A stretch of 64,000 bases of DNA from NCBI RefSeq assembly GCF_013426205.1, contig NC_089422.1:2790001-2854000 (forward strand), read 5' to 3'. Below, one piece after another: positions 22,835 to 33,553 of the stretch. A model generated the notes under the pieces. That model did no database searches and was not told the DNA's origin. It was given only the letters and a program-made list of their open reading frames with translations. The position numbers and the translations under genes were made by a program. Positions within the stretch are counted from its first letter, which is position 1; the number at the start of each line of letters is the position of its first letter. Origin of the DNA: Metarhizium brunneum (taxonomy: Eukaryota > Ascomycota > Sordariomycetes > Hypocreales > Clavicipitaceae).

Positions 22835-24483
22835 TCAATTCTCGGGACTACACAGGACCCTCGCCTTGGCAATAACATTTCGAAACTGCATCCGGCCCCC
22901 GTTCTCGTCCCCGTGCTTAATCACCCCCGGAAACACAACACACCAAATCTCCCTTCTGGCAAGAGCTTCCTCGTCCTCGTCTCCCAGATCCTCCATTGTT
23001 TCCGGCTCAAACATGACCTGTTGATGGGGGAGCACCTCTGGCATGTACACCCTCAACACGGCCTTCTGAGCCACCAGTAGCCTCGCCAGTTCGACAGAGT
23101 TATTCACCAGTACGCGAAGCGCTGAGTCTCGTGCTTCCGAGCGTGATGGCGCGGATGACGTGCTGCTGTCGGTAATAGAGTCTAATATACGATTGATCCG
23201 AGAAATCACCTTCTCGACATATTCCGTTGTAGAAGATTGTAGGAGTTGAGGGGCGTCGCGGCGAATAAGGGCGAGCGTGGATGCTCGCCATTGATTCACC
23301 GACTCGTCAGTAGCTGCTGCATGTTGTTAGTCGCAACTACTAAGAAAGAAGCCATGCAGACAACATGACGTACAAAAAGAGGACAAGAGCCCCTCCATCT
23401 GGCGAAAGCACCGCGTCTGGTCATCCGACAAGCCCACGAAGTAGGTATCAAAGACCATTTCTACCAAGATTTTGGACACCACCGACTGTAGTAAGTGTAC
23501 CTTGACAGTTTGAGCAAGTGCCTCATACATGGGAACGAGTTCGCTGAGCTCAGCGAGCGTTGCCTCGTCCACTTTTGCAAAGTCGACTATCACGATCCAT
23601 GCCATGTCAGCAAGCCATGCAATCTAACAACGACACAAAAAAAAAGACGGAGACGAGGAGAAGAAAACTTACCCAGCCTCGTCCTTCGGAAATTAGTAAT
23701 AACCCAGTTCTGCAGTCCATTCCCCAACCGTGCCATACCATCCCCAAAAACCTCATCGCTCGTCTGTCCATCCGTCCTTGTACTCGTGCTCACAAACTCC
23801 TTCAAGCCTCGAATCTGGCTCCTCAGCCCTCTCATCTCGTCATCCCGTTCCTTCAGCTCCCTCCTCAACACCTCCCATCCTTGCCGCAACTCCTCCCTCT
23901 CTGCCTCTCGCACATCAACCTCGGCCCGCAACAGCCGCAGCTCCGTATCTGTCCGCAAGTATTGCTGATTCAAGGCACTATGCTTCGCCTGCCAAAAGGT
24001 AGCCGTTTCACTCTCGTTTTGACTCAATTTGTCCAGTTCGCGCTGGAACTCGCGCTCCATAATGCCCATTTCCCTTTCCAGATAGGCTATTCGCTCGTCC
24101 TTTTCCCGCACCAGCACGGCGTCGCGCTCCTTTTGCCTCTCCTTGGAGGACGAGGCGGTGTATCTGATAGATGCTGACCTCGCGGGGGCCGATGAGCCGT
24201 CTTTGTCCTTGTCGGTGACGGATGCGCCGCCGCTAGAGGCGTTGCTAGATGCGGTTTCGTGGGCGTCTTCGGGCACGGCTGCGTTGTTGTTGACCATTGC
24301 TGCGCGGGGAGGCATGGCCGGCATGCTGTTGCTGCCGCTGCCGCTGCCGCTGCCGGTGGAGTTTGGGTTGCTGGATGCGGCGGTGCCTGACGTGGATGGT
24401 GTTGACACTGTTGAGTGGTTGTGTCTGGAGCCGGTGCGCAGTGCGTGGCCGCCGCCGCCGCGGCGCTTCTCCGGAGTCTGCAT
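22835..24483 (-). CDS. Coiled-coil protein of unknown function
   Basis: Three exons read on the minus strand, 24483-23673, 23586-23374 and 23316-22835, encode 501 aa. Introns have GTAAGT...ATAG and GTACGT...GCAG ends and keep the frame (an alternative acceptor three bases further on is equally in frame). Residues 1 to about 110 are low-complexity Gly/Ser/Asn/Ala sequence. About 112-240 form a strong charged coiled coil (KERQKERDAVLVREKDERI and following heptads). After this comes a helical region spanning exons 2-3, with VDFAKVDEATLAELSELVP and IWCVVFPGVIKHGDE. The last part looks like a conserved globular module I cannot name. Comparable fungal proteins are usually annotated only as hypothetical. 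Confidence 0.72.
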
Positions 24484-25062
24484 CGAAGTTGAATGTGGCG
24501 ATGAATGTCCCTGGGAGGTTCGTTTGTCTGCTCTTCATGGACTCGTGTTTTCATGCGTCATCAGAGTTCCTTTAGGATGAACAGGGCGGTGGATTAGATG
24601 CACAAGGAGCCTGGCACCGCATCGTTGCTAGATACTCCTAGATCGGCGTCACGGGATGTCCAATGTATGGATGTATGGATGGTTGAAAGTCACTCACGGG
24701 AGGAAGGCGAAAACGAAATTAAAAGGCCTCTCCCAAAGTGGTTGCCTGGCAGCGCAAGCTAGCAGGTTGAACTTTGAGGTTGAAGTGGCTAAAGTCAATG
24801 GAGGTGGTGGAACTTGGTTGCGACTGCACAAGAATGTGGGGAGGCGAGCGAGACCGTAAGGGTCGGCGGGGCAAGACTGACCGACATGCACGGCCACGGC
24901 TGCCTTTTCCTCGTCTGATATACTACTCCGTATCATCTCTCCATTTTCATTTTATGCCCCATTTGTTAAAATAAAAATAAAAATAAAAACAAGCTGGTCC
25001 GAATGGCTTGGCAGAACAGCAAAGAAACCACCATGGACAAACAGTTCTTACTCCACCTCCTC
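24484..25062. other. Intergenic region
   Basis: No gene is seen. This is the likely promoter and leader of the coiled-coil gene and the 3' region of the next minus-strand gene. A short AAAATAAAAATAAAAAT tandem lies at about 24969-24987. Confidence 0.45.
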
Positions 25063-25767
25063 TCATATCTCGATGTCACCCTCGACCTCATAAACCTCAT
25101 CCCCGTCCACCTTCTTGGCACCCATTCTACAAACCGCCACCCTGCTAACCGGCATATCCTCAACCCATATGTAGTCCTCATATTTGCTCATTAAATCAGT
25201 CGCATCAAGCATCAGCTTCTCTTTCCTCCTTCCACCCCCCCTCCCCCGGACGTATACCGTATTAACAACCGTAGCATGCAGCAACAGAGGCCGGCTCTCC
25301 TCCTCTATCAGACCCGCTTCCCCAAACGGCTTCCGTAGCTCCTGGCAAAAGTTGTACAGAATGCCCTCTGCGTCCGAGGGGGCAGCGTAGAGCACAGATG
25401 TCCTGGATGCACTGGTCATGGAATGTATTCCACGGAGAGATATAGACAACCCCCCCGGGGGGCCAGTCCTTCGGGTTTGCGAGGCTGTCGCCGACGCTAG
25501 AGGATTGTTGGCAGCTCTCAGCTCAGCAAGCATGTCCCTCGGCCTCAGCGTTTTCAGCAACTCAATTGTCGGACTAACATCCTCTGGCTTCAGACTCATC
25601 ACCCCCAGAGTAAGATGCAGCGTCCCCGGCGGTCGTACGGCGTCATCGGGAACGCCAAAGCCGCCGGCACCCGTGACATCAGCCCGGAATGCTGCTAGAT
25701 TCTTGGTCAACTGCGAACTGGCGAGTTGTAGACACAGGAAATGCGTGGGGCTGGGGCGCGGAGGCAT
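25063..25767 (-). CDS. AKAP7/ASCC1-type 2H phosphoesterase domain protein
   Basis: A single exon of 234 aa. Two H-x-T motifs are spaced as in the 2H (LigT-like) superfamily: HLTLG at residues 51-55 and HATVV at 164-168, each followed by hydrophobic strands. The start THFLCLQLASSQL and the segment RPPGTLHLTLGVMSL match the AKAP7 nuclear-localisation-domain and ASCC1 C-terminal family. Family members are 2',3'- or 2',5'-phosphodiesterases or RNA-ligase-like proteins. There is no KH domain, so this is the stand-alone form and not full ASCC1. The substrate is unknown. Confidence 0.85.
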   Translation of the reverse strand: MPPRPSPTHFLCLQLASSQLTKNLAAFRADVTGAGGFGVPDDAVRPPGTLHLTLGVMSLKPEDVSPTIELLKTLRPRDMLAELRAANNPLASATASQTRRTGPPGGLSISLRGIHSMTSASRTSVLYAAPSDAEGILYNFCQELRKPFGEAGLIEEESRPLLLHATVVNTVYVRGRGGGRRKEKLMLDATDLMSKYEDYIWVEDMPVSRVAVCRMGAKKVDGDEVYEVEGDIEI

Positions 25768-26541
25768 CGTGCAGTCTGCTCGCTGCCTTGCTGGGCGGTG
25801 GTGGGTAGGCGCAAATAAATACTAGTGACACCTCTCACGTAAAGACTGGAGATGTCCTGTTCCATCATTGACCAGGTCAAGTAAGTTGTTGTCAGGTATC
25901 AGATGACAGAGTCGAATGTACCTGCAGTCAAAAGGGCCCCACCCACTCGTCCACACATCATCCCAACGACCGCTCTGCCCTGCTCTTGCATGAGACCCTG
26001 GCACACCGCTCACCAGCCTTGCTCGTGTCGAGGGTGTGAACCCCAGTAAAGTAAAGGGAGATGTGCTGTCAATAAATTATTCATCATGTATTCAATGTGC
26101 AGCTTTTCGTAAAAACCTCTAGCAGGTATCTTTTTCCCCACCATCCATTTACCGTGAGCCATCGTCAACTATGGAATCCTTCCTTGACCACAGTTGAATT
26201 ACGGTAAAAACAATCGGCCTTTCCGCCAACCCAAATCACGCAGTAAAGGAATGCAAAGTCCTTGACCTTCTCTGGTACATGCTGCGCGTCTCCAGAGAAC
26301 AAGAAGTATCAGAAGAAAAAAAAAACAAGAAAAGAAAGAAAGAAAAAATGTATCAAGACGCCCGGCACATGCCCTCTGATTGCAAGACTCTCCGTCGTGA
26401 CTGTCACGCCTTTCTTGACATGCAATTTGGGCCAGGGTCTCAGCTCCCCGACAACTATTTCTCCGAATCTGGAGTTGGAAAAGGGGGAGGAGAGGGCCAT
26501 CAGCTGAGTCTGCATCGGGAGAGAGTCTTTCAAATGCCCTT
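25768..26541. other. Intergenic region
   Basis: No gene is seen. A purine-rich A/G tract lies at about 26307-26348. The stretch probably holds the promoter of the 2H gene and the 3' region of the phosphorelay gene. Confidence 0.45.
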
Positions 26542-27207
26542 TCAAGCCTCGTCATCCTTGCCATAGTATGCCTTAAGTTTCCCCTCGACGTCTTGATAGT
26601 CCGCCTTGACGGTCACCAGGGCCTCCGCAATTCGCTTGAGACATAACTCAGAGTCGGGTTCTGAAGACCCGTCTAGATTCTCGTTCTTTCCATAACGCTG
26701 GATTTTCTCACAGCCATCTCTGACTTTTACTAGCCCTAATGTAGCAGACGAGCCCTTGAGGAAGTGACCGAGTTCCGATAAAGTCTTCAGGTCTTTCTGT
26801 GTTCTATTTGCGCAAATGACATGGTCAGCTCTCTTTACTAATCGAGCGCAGCATCTCCAGGTCAAAGGGTAGTATGGGACCTGTGTAAGCCCCAAATGAC
26901 AGCGGGCCACAGCCTCCGCGGAACATGGAACACGGGGTTGCAAATCACTTACAGAGCCGTGTCCATATTGTCAAAGGTTTCTTGTGCTTGGGTGAAGAAG
27001 CCAAAGACAATTGACGAACTGAAATCATCGTTTCCGGGGTCGTCCATTTCCAGAATCTGGTCAAAAGTGTTCATATCGATAGCATCTCCAAAGTTGAGCT
27101 CGGCGGAACCGTCCGCGCCAGTCTGTTGACAGTGTAAGTCCTTGAACGGGAGAGAAGCTTTGATACATTCGATTCAATCAACCAACCTTGTCCTCAGTGG
27201 GTGACAT
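26542..27207 (-). CDS. ypd1: Histidine-containing phosphotransfer protein Ypd1
   Basis: Three exons on the minus strand, 27207-27187, 27122-26953 and 26803-26542, encode 150 aa. The first exon is only seven codons (MSPTEDK). The protein has the Ypd1 layout: IDMNTFDQILEMDD, then FGFFTQAQETFDNMDTAL, then the phospho-acceptor motif ELGHFLKGSSATLG with His77, and a C-terminal helix ending KAYYGKDDEA. The missing junction in the middle is restored by an intron with GTAAGT...ATAG ends. In fungi Ypd1 passes phosphate from hybrid histidine kinases to the Ssk1 and Skn7 response regulators, in osmotic and oxidative stress signalling upstream of the HOG MAP kinase. Length and motif fit the family well. 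Confidence 0.92.
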
Positions 27208-28440
27208 GTTTCGGCGGCGTTTGTAGAGATGCTCCGATTCGAAGTGGAGAGCAAGTAGATCGAGGCAGTGCTGGCTGGCGAGACCCCTTTAGCCGGACTC
27301 GATGTATATATATGGTCCCAACAGCCTGAGCTGCGAGCTAGGCGAAGTGTGGAAAGAGTACGCGACCACGATATAACACGATGACAATGTTTAATTTGAG
27401 GGCTCGGGAGTTGCGACACACAATTCTGGCACCTCGATGGTTCGCAAGGCTGGTGTGTCGACCCGGCGCAAGGTACTTGCTGGCCGGCTCCGGATATTTA
27501 CAGCGGCCTCGAGGCGCGGCACTGGGTCGTTCCGTTGGACAGCCGAGCTCAGATTCGCCGATGAGGTTGTCTGCCTCTCGTCGATCAAGTCTGGGACGAG
27601 GAGGTCCAGAGAAAGGCTGACAAGTGTAGTGGTGGGATTAGCTAGGCGTAGGAGCTGGCATCGACGGAGGACAAGAGGGTCGGATCAGACAAGAGGTCAG
27701 TCAGGTCAGCAAGAAGCCGCCTGGCACAGCTGTCTAAAGTAATAAATTTCTGCGAGGAGGATCCTTTCCGCGTGCCGTGGACGAGTGTGGGTAGAACGGC
27801 GTCTCTGCAAAGGACGTCAGTGGATGAACATGGAGAATTGGCCTCGGCGGGCCGCCAGTGGGGTAGAGTCGTGAAGGTGGTGGACAACGGTTGGACCATG
27901 TGGGTGGCACTATTCATTGGTAGGTGGAAGAGATGGGGGAGGTGAGGGAGACGAGGGAGACGAAAGGGAGACGCGGGCAACGAGGCTTCATGGGTGGCAG
28001 GTCGGGTGGACGAGGTGGACGAGGTGGAAGGCTCGAGGGTGGTTTGACGATGAGGACAAATATGGCACGCGGTTTAGAGTTCAGAGGCCGCAGCGATGGC
28101 CGTCTGGCCTTTGGACTTGGCTCTGCGCCCAAGGCTATCTCTCCGAGGCGAACCCAACAAGACGGAAACAATGGTCCACACCATGACGTGTCTGGCAGTG
28201 GCAGTTGAGGCCCCTCTGGTAGCGATTGCACAGGAGATAATATGTACCTACATGATGTGCAAACACGCCTGGCATGGGAAGCCGGGGAGGGCCTGGGGGC
28301 ACTTGACCAGAGCGTGGCGAGCTGGGAAGAGCGTCGCGAGTCTGGCGTCTGGAGGCGGGCAATGGATGGATAAAACGACGGATACCGAGCAGGTAGATGG
28401 ATAAAGTAAAGGTAGATAGATAGATGACGGCCAGCACGAC

Positions 28441-28500
28441 TGCATGTATGTATGTACATACCTGAAGTAAGTAAGTAGGTACCTAGGTACTTAGCTAGCA
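28441..28500. repeat. Palindromic GTAAGT/TACCTAGGTA cluster
   Basis: Tandem GTATGTATGTACATA is followed by GTAAGTAAGTAGGTACCTAG and GTACTTAGCTAG. The run is dense in self-complementary tetramers and hexamers. The same motif type recurs at 29515-29562, 44565-44617 and about 45570-45615. Confidence 0.65.
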
Positions 28501-29505
28501 GACAGCAGCAGCGAGGGAATAGAGACGGAAGCGGAGGCGGATGCAGGTTCGCGTCCTGTGAGCAAGTGGCAGCACTGGGCAAAACGGGCCGGCTCAGCAG
28601 CGCGACGCGGGGAACGAACGAACGAAGCACCAGACATGGACGCCCAGAGACCAGCGTAAAGATCAGAGATCAGAGCTCCCAGCTCCCAGCTCCCAGTTCC
28701 CGGCTCGCACGAGTCTGGCTGCTCTTGCTGCGGCGGTGCACGACGTCACGTCGGGGCCAGGAATGGCTGAGACCTGGGTGAGACCTGGATGAGACCCGGG
28801 TCTGCCCTGGATGCCCTGGATGCCCTGGGGTCGCCGTCTTCTTCTTTCGGACTCCTGGGCCCAAAGTGACAAGATGACGACGGGGGATGCCTGGATAGAT
28901 GCTCACCCTCGTCAGGTCCGGCTTTAGTGGCAGACGGCCGGATGCCTGTCGAGTTGCCTAGCGCGGTGCAGGGGCAGGCAGATAGGGCCAGGGTTCAGTA
29001 GCCGGGACGACGAGGACGTGCGCGAGGCGTCGTGTGTGTGTTGTACAGAGTCCGGAGAACGGAGTATTGCGTGGCTGCTCGGGTTCAAAGTCGCGAGAAT
29101 AAATGGGCCGGACGCAGCAGCCGGGGGCACTGGATCAAGAGGCGCGCACACAAAACAGGCCATGGCCCCAGGGGGGTGGTTGAGAGAAGAACCGGTAGAA
29201 GGAGGAAAAGGAATTAAATGAAAAGTGTGAGGCGGGGCAGTTGACAGCTGGGGGCGAGACGAGCGATGTCGGATATGTGGGGGATGGATGGCTGATGGCT
29301 GATGGCTGATGTGGTTTGGATTTAACACGGGCAGGCGTGAGAGGTGACGGGATGGGATGACGGACACGTCAATAAGCACATAGAAACATCCGTCTGATTG
29401 ATGGCCAAGGGTGCGGCAGAGTTGCCCGTCTGCGGCTTCTACGGAGTACATGTACGCACTTGGTCACTGCGGACCAAGCAATCTACCAAGGCCTAAGAGC
29501 GTCTA

Positions 29506-29562
29506 GTCTATAAGTACCTAGGTAAGTACTCAAGTCAATACTAAGTACTTAAGTACTTACTA
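29506..29562. repeat. Palindromic AAGTACTTAAGTACTT cluster
   Basis: The stretch alternates AAGTACCTAGGTAAGTACT and CTAAGTACTTAAGTACTTAC. Almost every hexamer is its own reverse complement. No gene borders it directly. Confidence 0.65.
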
Positions 29563-30203
29563 CAATGAGTTTCTGGCCAGGGCAGGTCTGACGACAGGTC
29601 CGAGGGCTCCCGCTCATGCGGGCATGGGCTACGGACGGGAGCGTGGGCAAGAAGAACAGCAGTCGCCGAGCTCACGCATCGACAGAAATGTCAGATGCAG
29701 GGCGTCGATCGAGCCTCGGGGCTTCGCTTCAGAACAAGACGAGGTGACGTCGTCTGGTCTGTAGCAGTCGGCGTCTGATGAGCCATGCGACTGCGACTGC
29801 GTCTGCGTCTGCGTCTGTGCGTCTCCATATGTATCGCGCCGCGCCACATGCACGCACAATATACACGAGACATCATTGATGTCCTCCGTGGCCGTCGAGG
29901 GGTAAACAGCCTGCAATGCAAACAGCTCTGGAGATGTATAGATGCATTTGCGCAAGCTGCACGGGACTACTCGCTCCGGCCGGCAGCCGCCGTTTCAGCA
30001 GCAGACATTGCGCCTGTTTGACGCCATCTCAAAGCCATCTGGGGCCGACTGGACCCAAACGCTGGAGCAGCTTGGACTCGACGCAACCAGTTGACGTCTC
30101 TCGGTGGACGTGGCCCGCCCACTGGTGGCGGCGCGGCGCATATGTATGCACATGTGTCAAATCAAGTTGGCAGGGACCGACCGGCGGGCCAACTGGCGAT
30201 ATC

Positions 30204-30254
30204 AAAAAAAAAAAAAAAAAGAATTGACCGGGCTCTTTTTTTTTTAAAAAAAAA
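30204..30254. repeat. A17 / T10A9 homopolymer block
   Basis: A run of 17 A (30204-30220) is followed 15 bases later by ten T (30236-30245) and immediately nine A (30246-30254). The T10A9 part is a perfect palindrome and the A17 could pair with the T run. This may be a poly(A) footprint or simple slippage. Confidence 0.7.
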
Positions 30255-31092
30255 GTCGTACATATGCAGCGTACGGTGCTCTGGTGCTCTGGTGCTCTGG
30301 TGCTCGGGCCCCGCGGACGACACCAAGACGACAAAGAGACTGGATGCTCGCGAGCACTTGAGTCGCTGCCAACCCGCGGCGGCTCCCGATGTCAACCATT
30401 GACGGCGGCGCCCCCAGTGATGCGGGCTTCCATGCTGCTGGCACACAGGCTCAGCAAATTTCGAACGTTGGGTCTGGCCGGTTACATCATCGGACCCCTC
30501 ACCTCCGCCATCGACCTCGCACCAAAGTACTCCGTGCTCCGTCTTGTGCGCCGTGCTCCATACCCGGATACTTGGTGCTGACGCCATGCATCTCCCCGAC
30601 ATCCAGCATCTAACATCTAACATCTAGCATCTGAGAGGGGCCAGTGCTGGGTGCTGGGCTTGATGCTGGGTTGGCTGGTTGGCTGGTTGGCTGGCTAGAC
30701 CCTGTCGACAGCCACATCACCAGGCTCTCCATACCCTTTGAGCCATTTGATAGCTTCGAGGAGCAAAGCTCAAAGTTCCCTCCGCCCCGCCGAGATATGG
30801 TGACAGCAGCAGCAGCAACACTTCAAAGTTAAGCTGATTACACGCTAGTCCATCGCTCTTCCCCCCCGCCACCTGTGCCAACTGCTTGAATGAATGAATG
30901 CCACACGGAGCATCCCAGCGCCGAGGCACCCAGGCACCCAGGCATGCTTTCCCGGCCCTCGCTTACTGAGACGAGCCGAGCCTGGGCAGGCGGAATCTCC
31001 GCTCAGCGCAGTGACGAATTTCTGGTCGTCAATTAATTTACGTCACGTTAATAAACATGCGTTAATTACGGAACTCTCCCGGAGGCATTCCT

Positions 31093-31347
31093 ATCCCTTT
31101 GAGTGCGCCAAGGTGCCGATTTTATAGCGAGCAAGGATATGGGCCAATTAAAGATCTGAAATTGAAAGGTATATTATTTTATATAGTATTAATATAATAA
31201 TATACGTACTTATGATTCTTAAATATGTATTATATTATATAATAGTACTTATAATACAACTTTATTAAATATAATACAATACTTTTTAGGTATCGCAAAA
31301 AGGTGGGGACATGTACGAAGGTGGCACCTCAGCGCACTCAAAGGGAT
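31093..31347. mobile_element. Putative MITE with ~25-bp terminal inverted repeats and AT-rich core
   Basis: The left end reads ATCCCTTTGAGTGCGC then CAAGGTGCC. The right end is its reverse complement with two mismatches in 25 bp (GGCACCT then CAGCGCACTCAAAGGGAT). The element is 255 bp. Its centre (about 31165-31290) is almost pure A/T, very unlike its GC-rich surroundings. CT is found directly outside both ends and may be a two-base target duplication. There is no coding potential. Length, end sequence and core resemble the element at 15853-16111. Confidence 0.7.
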
Positions 31348-33553
31348 CTCCCGTCAATCAACCAACTCCTGCCTGAGCTGCTTTGTTGCTTTGTTGCCAA
31401 GGAACACCCGCTCTCCATAAAAAACATCAGAATCAACGTCCACCAGACAACTCGCCTTGTTAGTTCCCATTCTTGGAAATTTTCTTTGCTGCCACACTGA
31501 CACTTTTGACAGCACTCGCCCATATCTGCCCCTGTCCGCCCAAAAGCCGCCGAATGGGGTCTGTGGTCCAGCCATGATCCCGGCCTATCGGATTCAGATC
31601 CTTGCCGCCTTACCACCCGTCGGGCTTTTACCACAGAAAAGTCATTTGTTTCTCCAGGGACCGAGAGTGTACTACAATATGTACGGAGGACGGAGGGTCT
31701 GCTTGCTGCCCTTGTGCCGTCTACAGCTGCCGTCAGCGGTCTTGCGATTACCACGGCCCCTGATCGTCAGATATGTATAGCGTATGACTGACTCCCAGTG
31801 CTACCAGTCAACCACAAGTTGACATATGATGATGAAAACATGTCTGCGCACCTGGACACGAATTCCTGTGCCAACTAAAAGAACCGCTCCTGGTATTCGA
31901 GGATCCGCCAACACCTTCCCCCAATCTCTGAATACTCGACAATAATCCCGTTGACGGTTTGACATACATGATGCTCAGGGCCTGCCTCAATCCCTCTCTA
32001 CTGCGTACAAAACTGGATGAGTGGCCAACCAACCGCTGACAACACCACATGGCTGGTCGAGCTGGCACGCCGGATGAATTACCACGCAGTTCCAGCACTA
32101 AAATTCCGCCTAGAAAGAACTAGGCGAGGTACCCCAATTGATCAACCGATGAAATTGCCAAAACGAGATCCCGATCGGCGCATTATTTGGCAAACAGCCG
32201 ACATAACTTGCCGCCGAGCCGGACCCCAAAGAAGGCCTTTGGTGGCATCCTGTCGATGCCAAGAGACTAACTAACAATGCCGATGCATGCCCGAGCTTGG
32301 AACCCAAGAAATCTCGTGATAGACGAGACCCGATTCTGGGGCCGGAGCATTGGAACCAATCAAGACTCGGGTTCAACACGGAATGATTGCTCGGTATTAT
32401 AAAGGGTCTTATCATTCCACGCATTCATTAATTTGGTGTCAATGGCAGGTGATACTTGATAGTCACAAATGCAGTTTTCGTGACTACGTAGTATGATGCT
32501 TTCATTGCTGATAGATGATATCAGCCTGGTGAAAAAAAAAAAAAAAGCATTGACCAGCAAGCCTTGACCTTATCTTTTTGTTCTTGATTGACCGGCATGC
32601 TACCCAGATGTTTCGAGCCTGATCCCCTCGAACGCCAATGCACGGAGCTCAGGCTCCAAAGACCCATGTGAGTTGTGGACCAAGCTCAAACCGGTTTGAG
32701 GTCGTACAGGGACGTTGTGCCACGACGCTCTGCCAAGCACATCTAATATGCACATGGTTACTCCGTACGGCGTATGGATGATGTACTTTCATTTGAACCC
32801 TTGTGCGGTATCTGATAAAACCGACCACCACGCTGCGTCTTACCATTGGGTTCGTATCAACCCAACCTTACGAGCTAACGAAGCGAAGGATGCCGGTTCA
32901 ACCTCCAAGATGCGGCCATGCATCGTGAACATCGTCTCACACGGCGAGCACGATTGCCTGACGTGGAGCACTGGCCACACGACGCAAGGGCGGTGAAGCG
33001 CTTGGTGCCTCTGGTGTGCATCTGGAAGTTTCCGCGCATTGCCCTCGAAGCCCAGGCGTGATGTAATTTGTGCGACGGAACCTGCCGAGCCCTGGCTTTC
33101 TTTGAGCGTCGCACGGGGAAAGTTATGCCTGTCAGCGGTGCGTGCCTGCGTGCATCTCGTGGGAGATGGGGAGTGGGCGACGGCTCACGGCGACACAAAC
33201 CACCTGCCTAGGAAGGTCGTCGGTCGGCAGGCAGGTCTCGATCGTGAGCGAAGAGTCGAGATATCAGTCGCATCGAGCACCTGGTTAATACAAAGAACGG
33301 CAGTTGACTAGCATTTCAAAAAGAAAAGTTGAGACTGTGATTTGAAAAGCCTTTATTACACAATATACGTGGCCGTTTGCGTTTCTATGTATATATATCC
33401 TTCGTTGCGAGTCGCCAACCTAGAACCCCTTTCCAGGGGAGAAGAGAGAGGGGGGCAGCAGAGCGAGGGCAGAAACTAATCGAGTTGCTGTGATGGGCAG
33501 TGCGCAAAAACACCAAGTTGACTACGGCCCAGAACCCCAAGGGACGTCGTATA
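31348..33553. other. Gene-poor region (right part)
   Basis: No supportable gene. Short open frames on both strands have no recognisable domains. An A14 run is at about 32531-32545. The last few hundred bases should contain the 3' end of the minus-strand gene beginning at 34672. Confidence 0.45.

Larger units (their letters stand above)
27208..31092. other. Gene-poor, repeat-rich region (left part)
   Basis: No gene can be supported over this 3.9 kb. Many overlapping open frames (for example 27914-28630 and 28924-29451 on the minus strand) have Pro/Ser/Arg-biased translations and arise from GC-rich simple sequence. The region instead holds short tandem units: CAGCTCC near 28680, GATGCCCTG near 28808, TGGCTGA near 29290, GTCTGC near 29800, GGTGCTCT near 30285, CATCTAA near 30605 and GGTTGGCT near 30670. 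It also has palindromic TACCTAGGTA-type clusters and homopolymers, listed separately. Confidence 0.5.

Noticed and set aside
24087..24554. 155-codon minus-strand frame overlapping the start of the coiled-coil gene
   Set aside because: It is an Ala/Pro/Thr-rich shadow of the low-complexity N-terminus of the called gene.
27914..28630. 238-codon minus-strand open frame
   Set aside because: It lies in a simple-sequence, GC-rich stretch, is Pro/Ser/Leu-biased, and is mirrored by open frames on the other strand.
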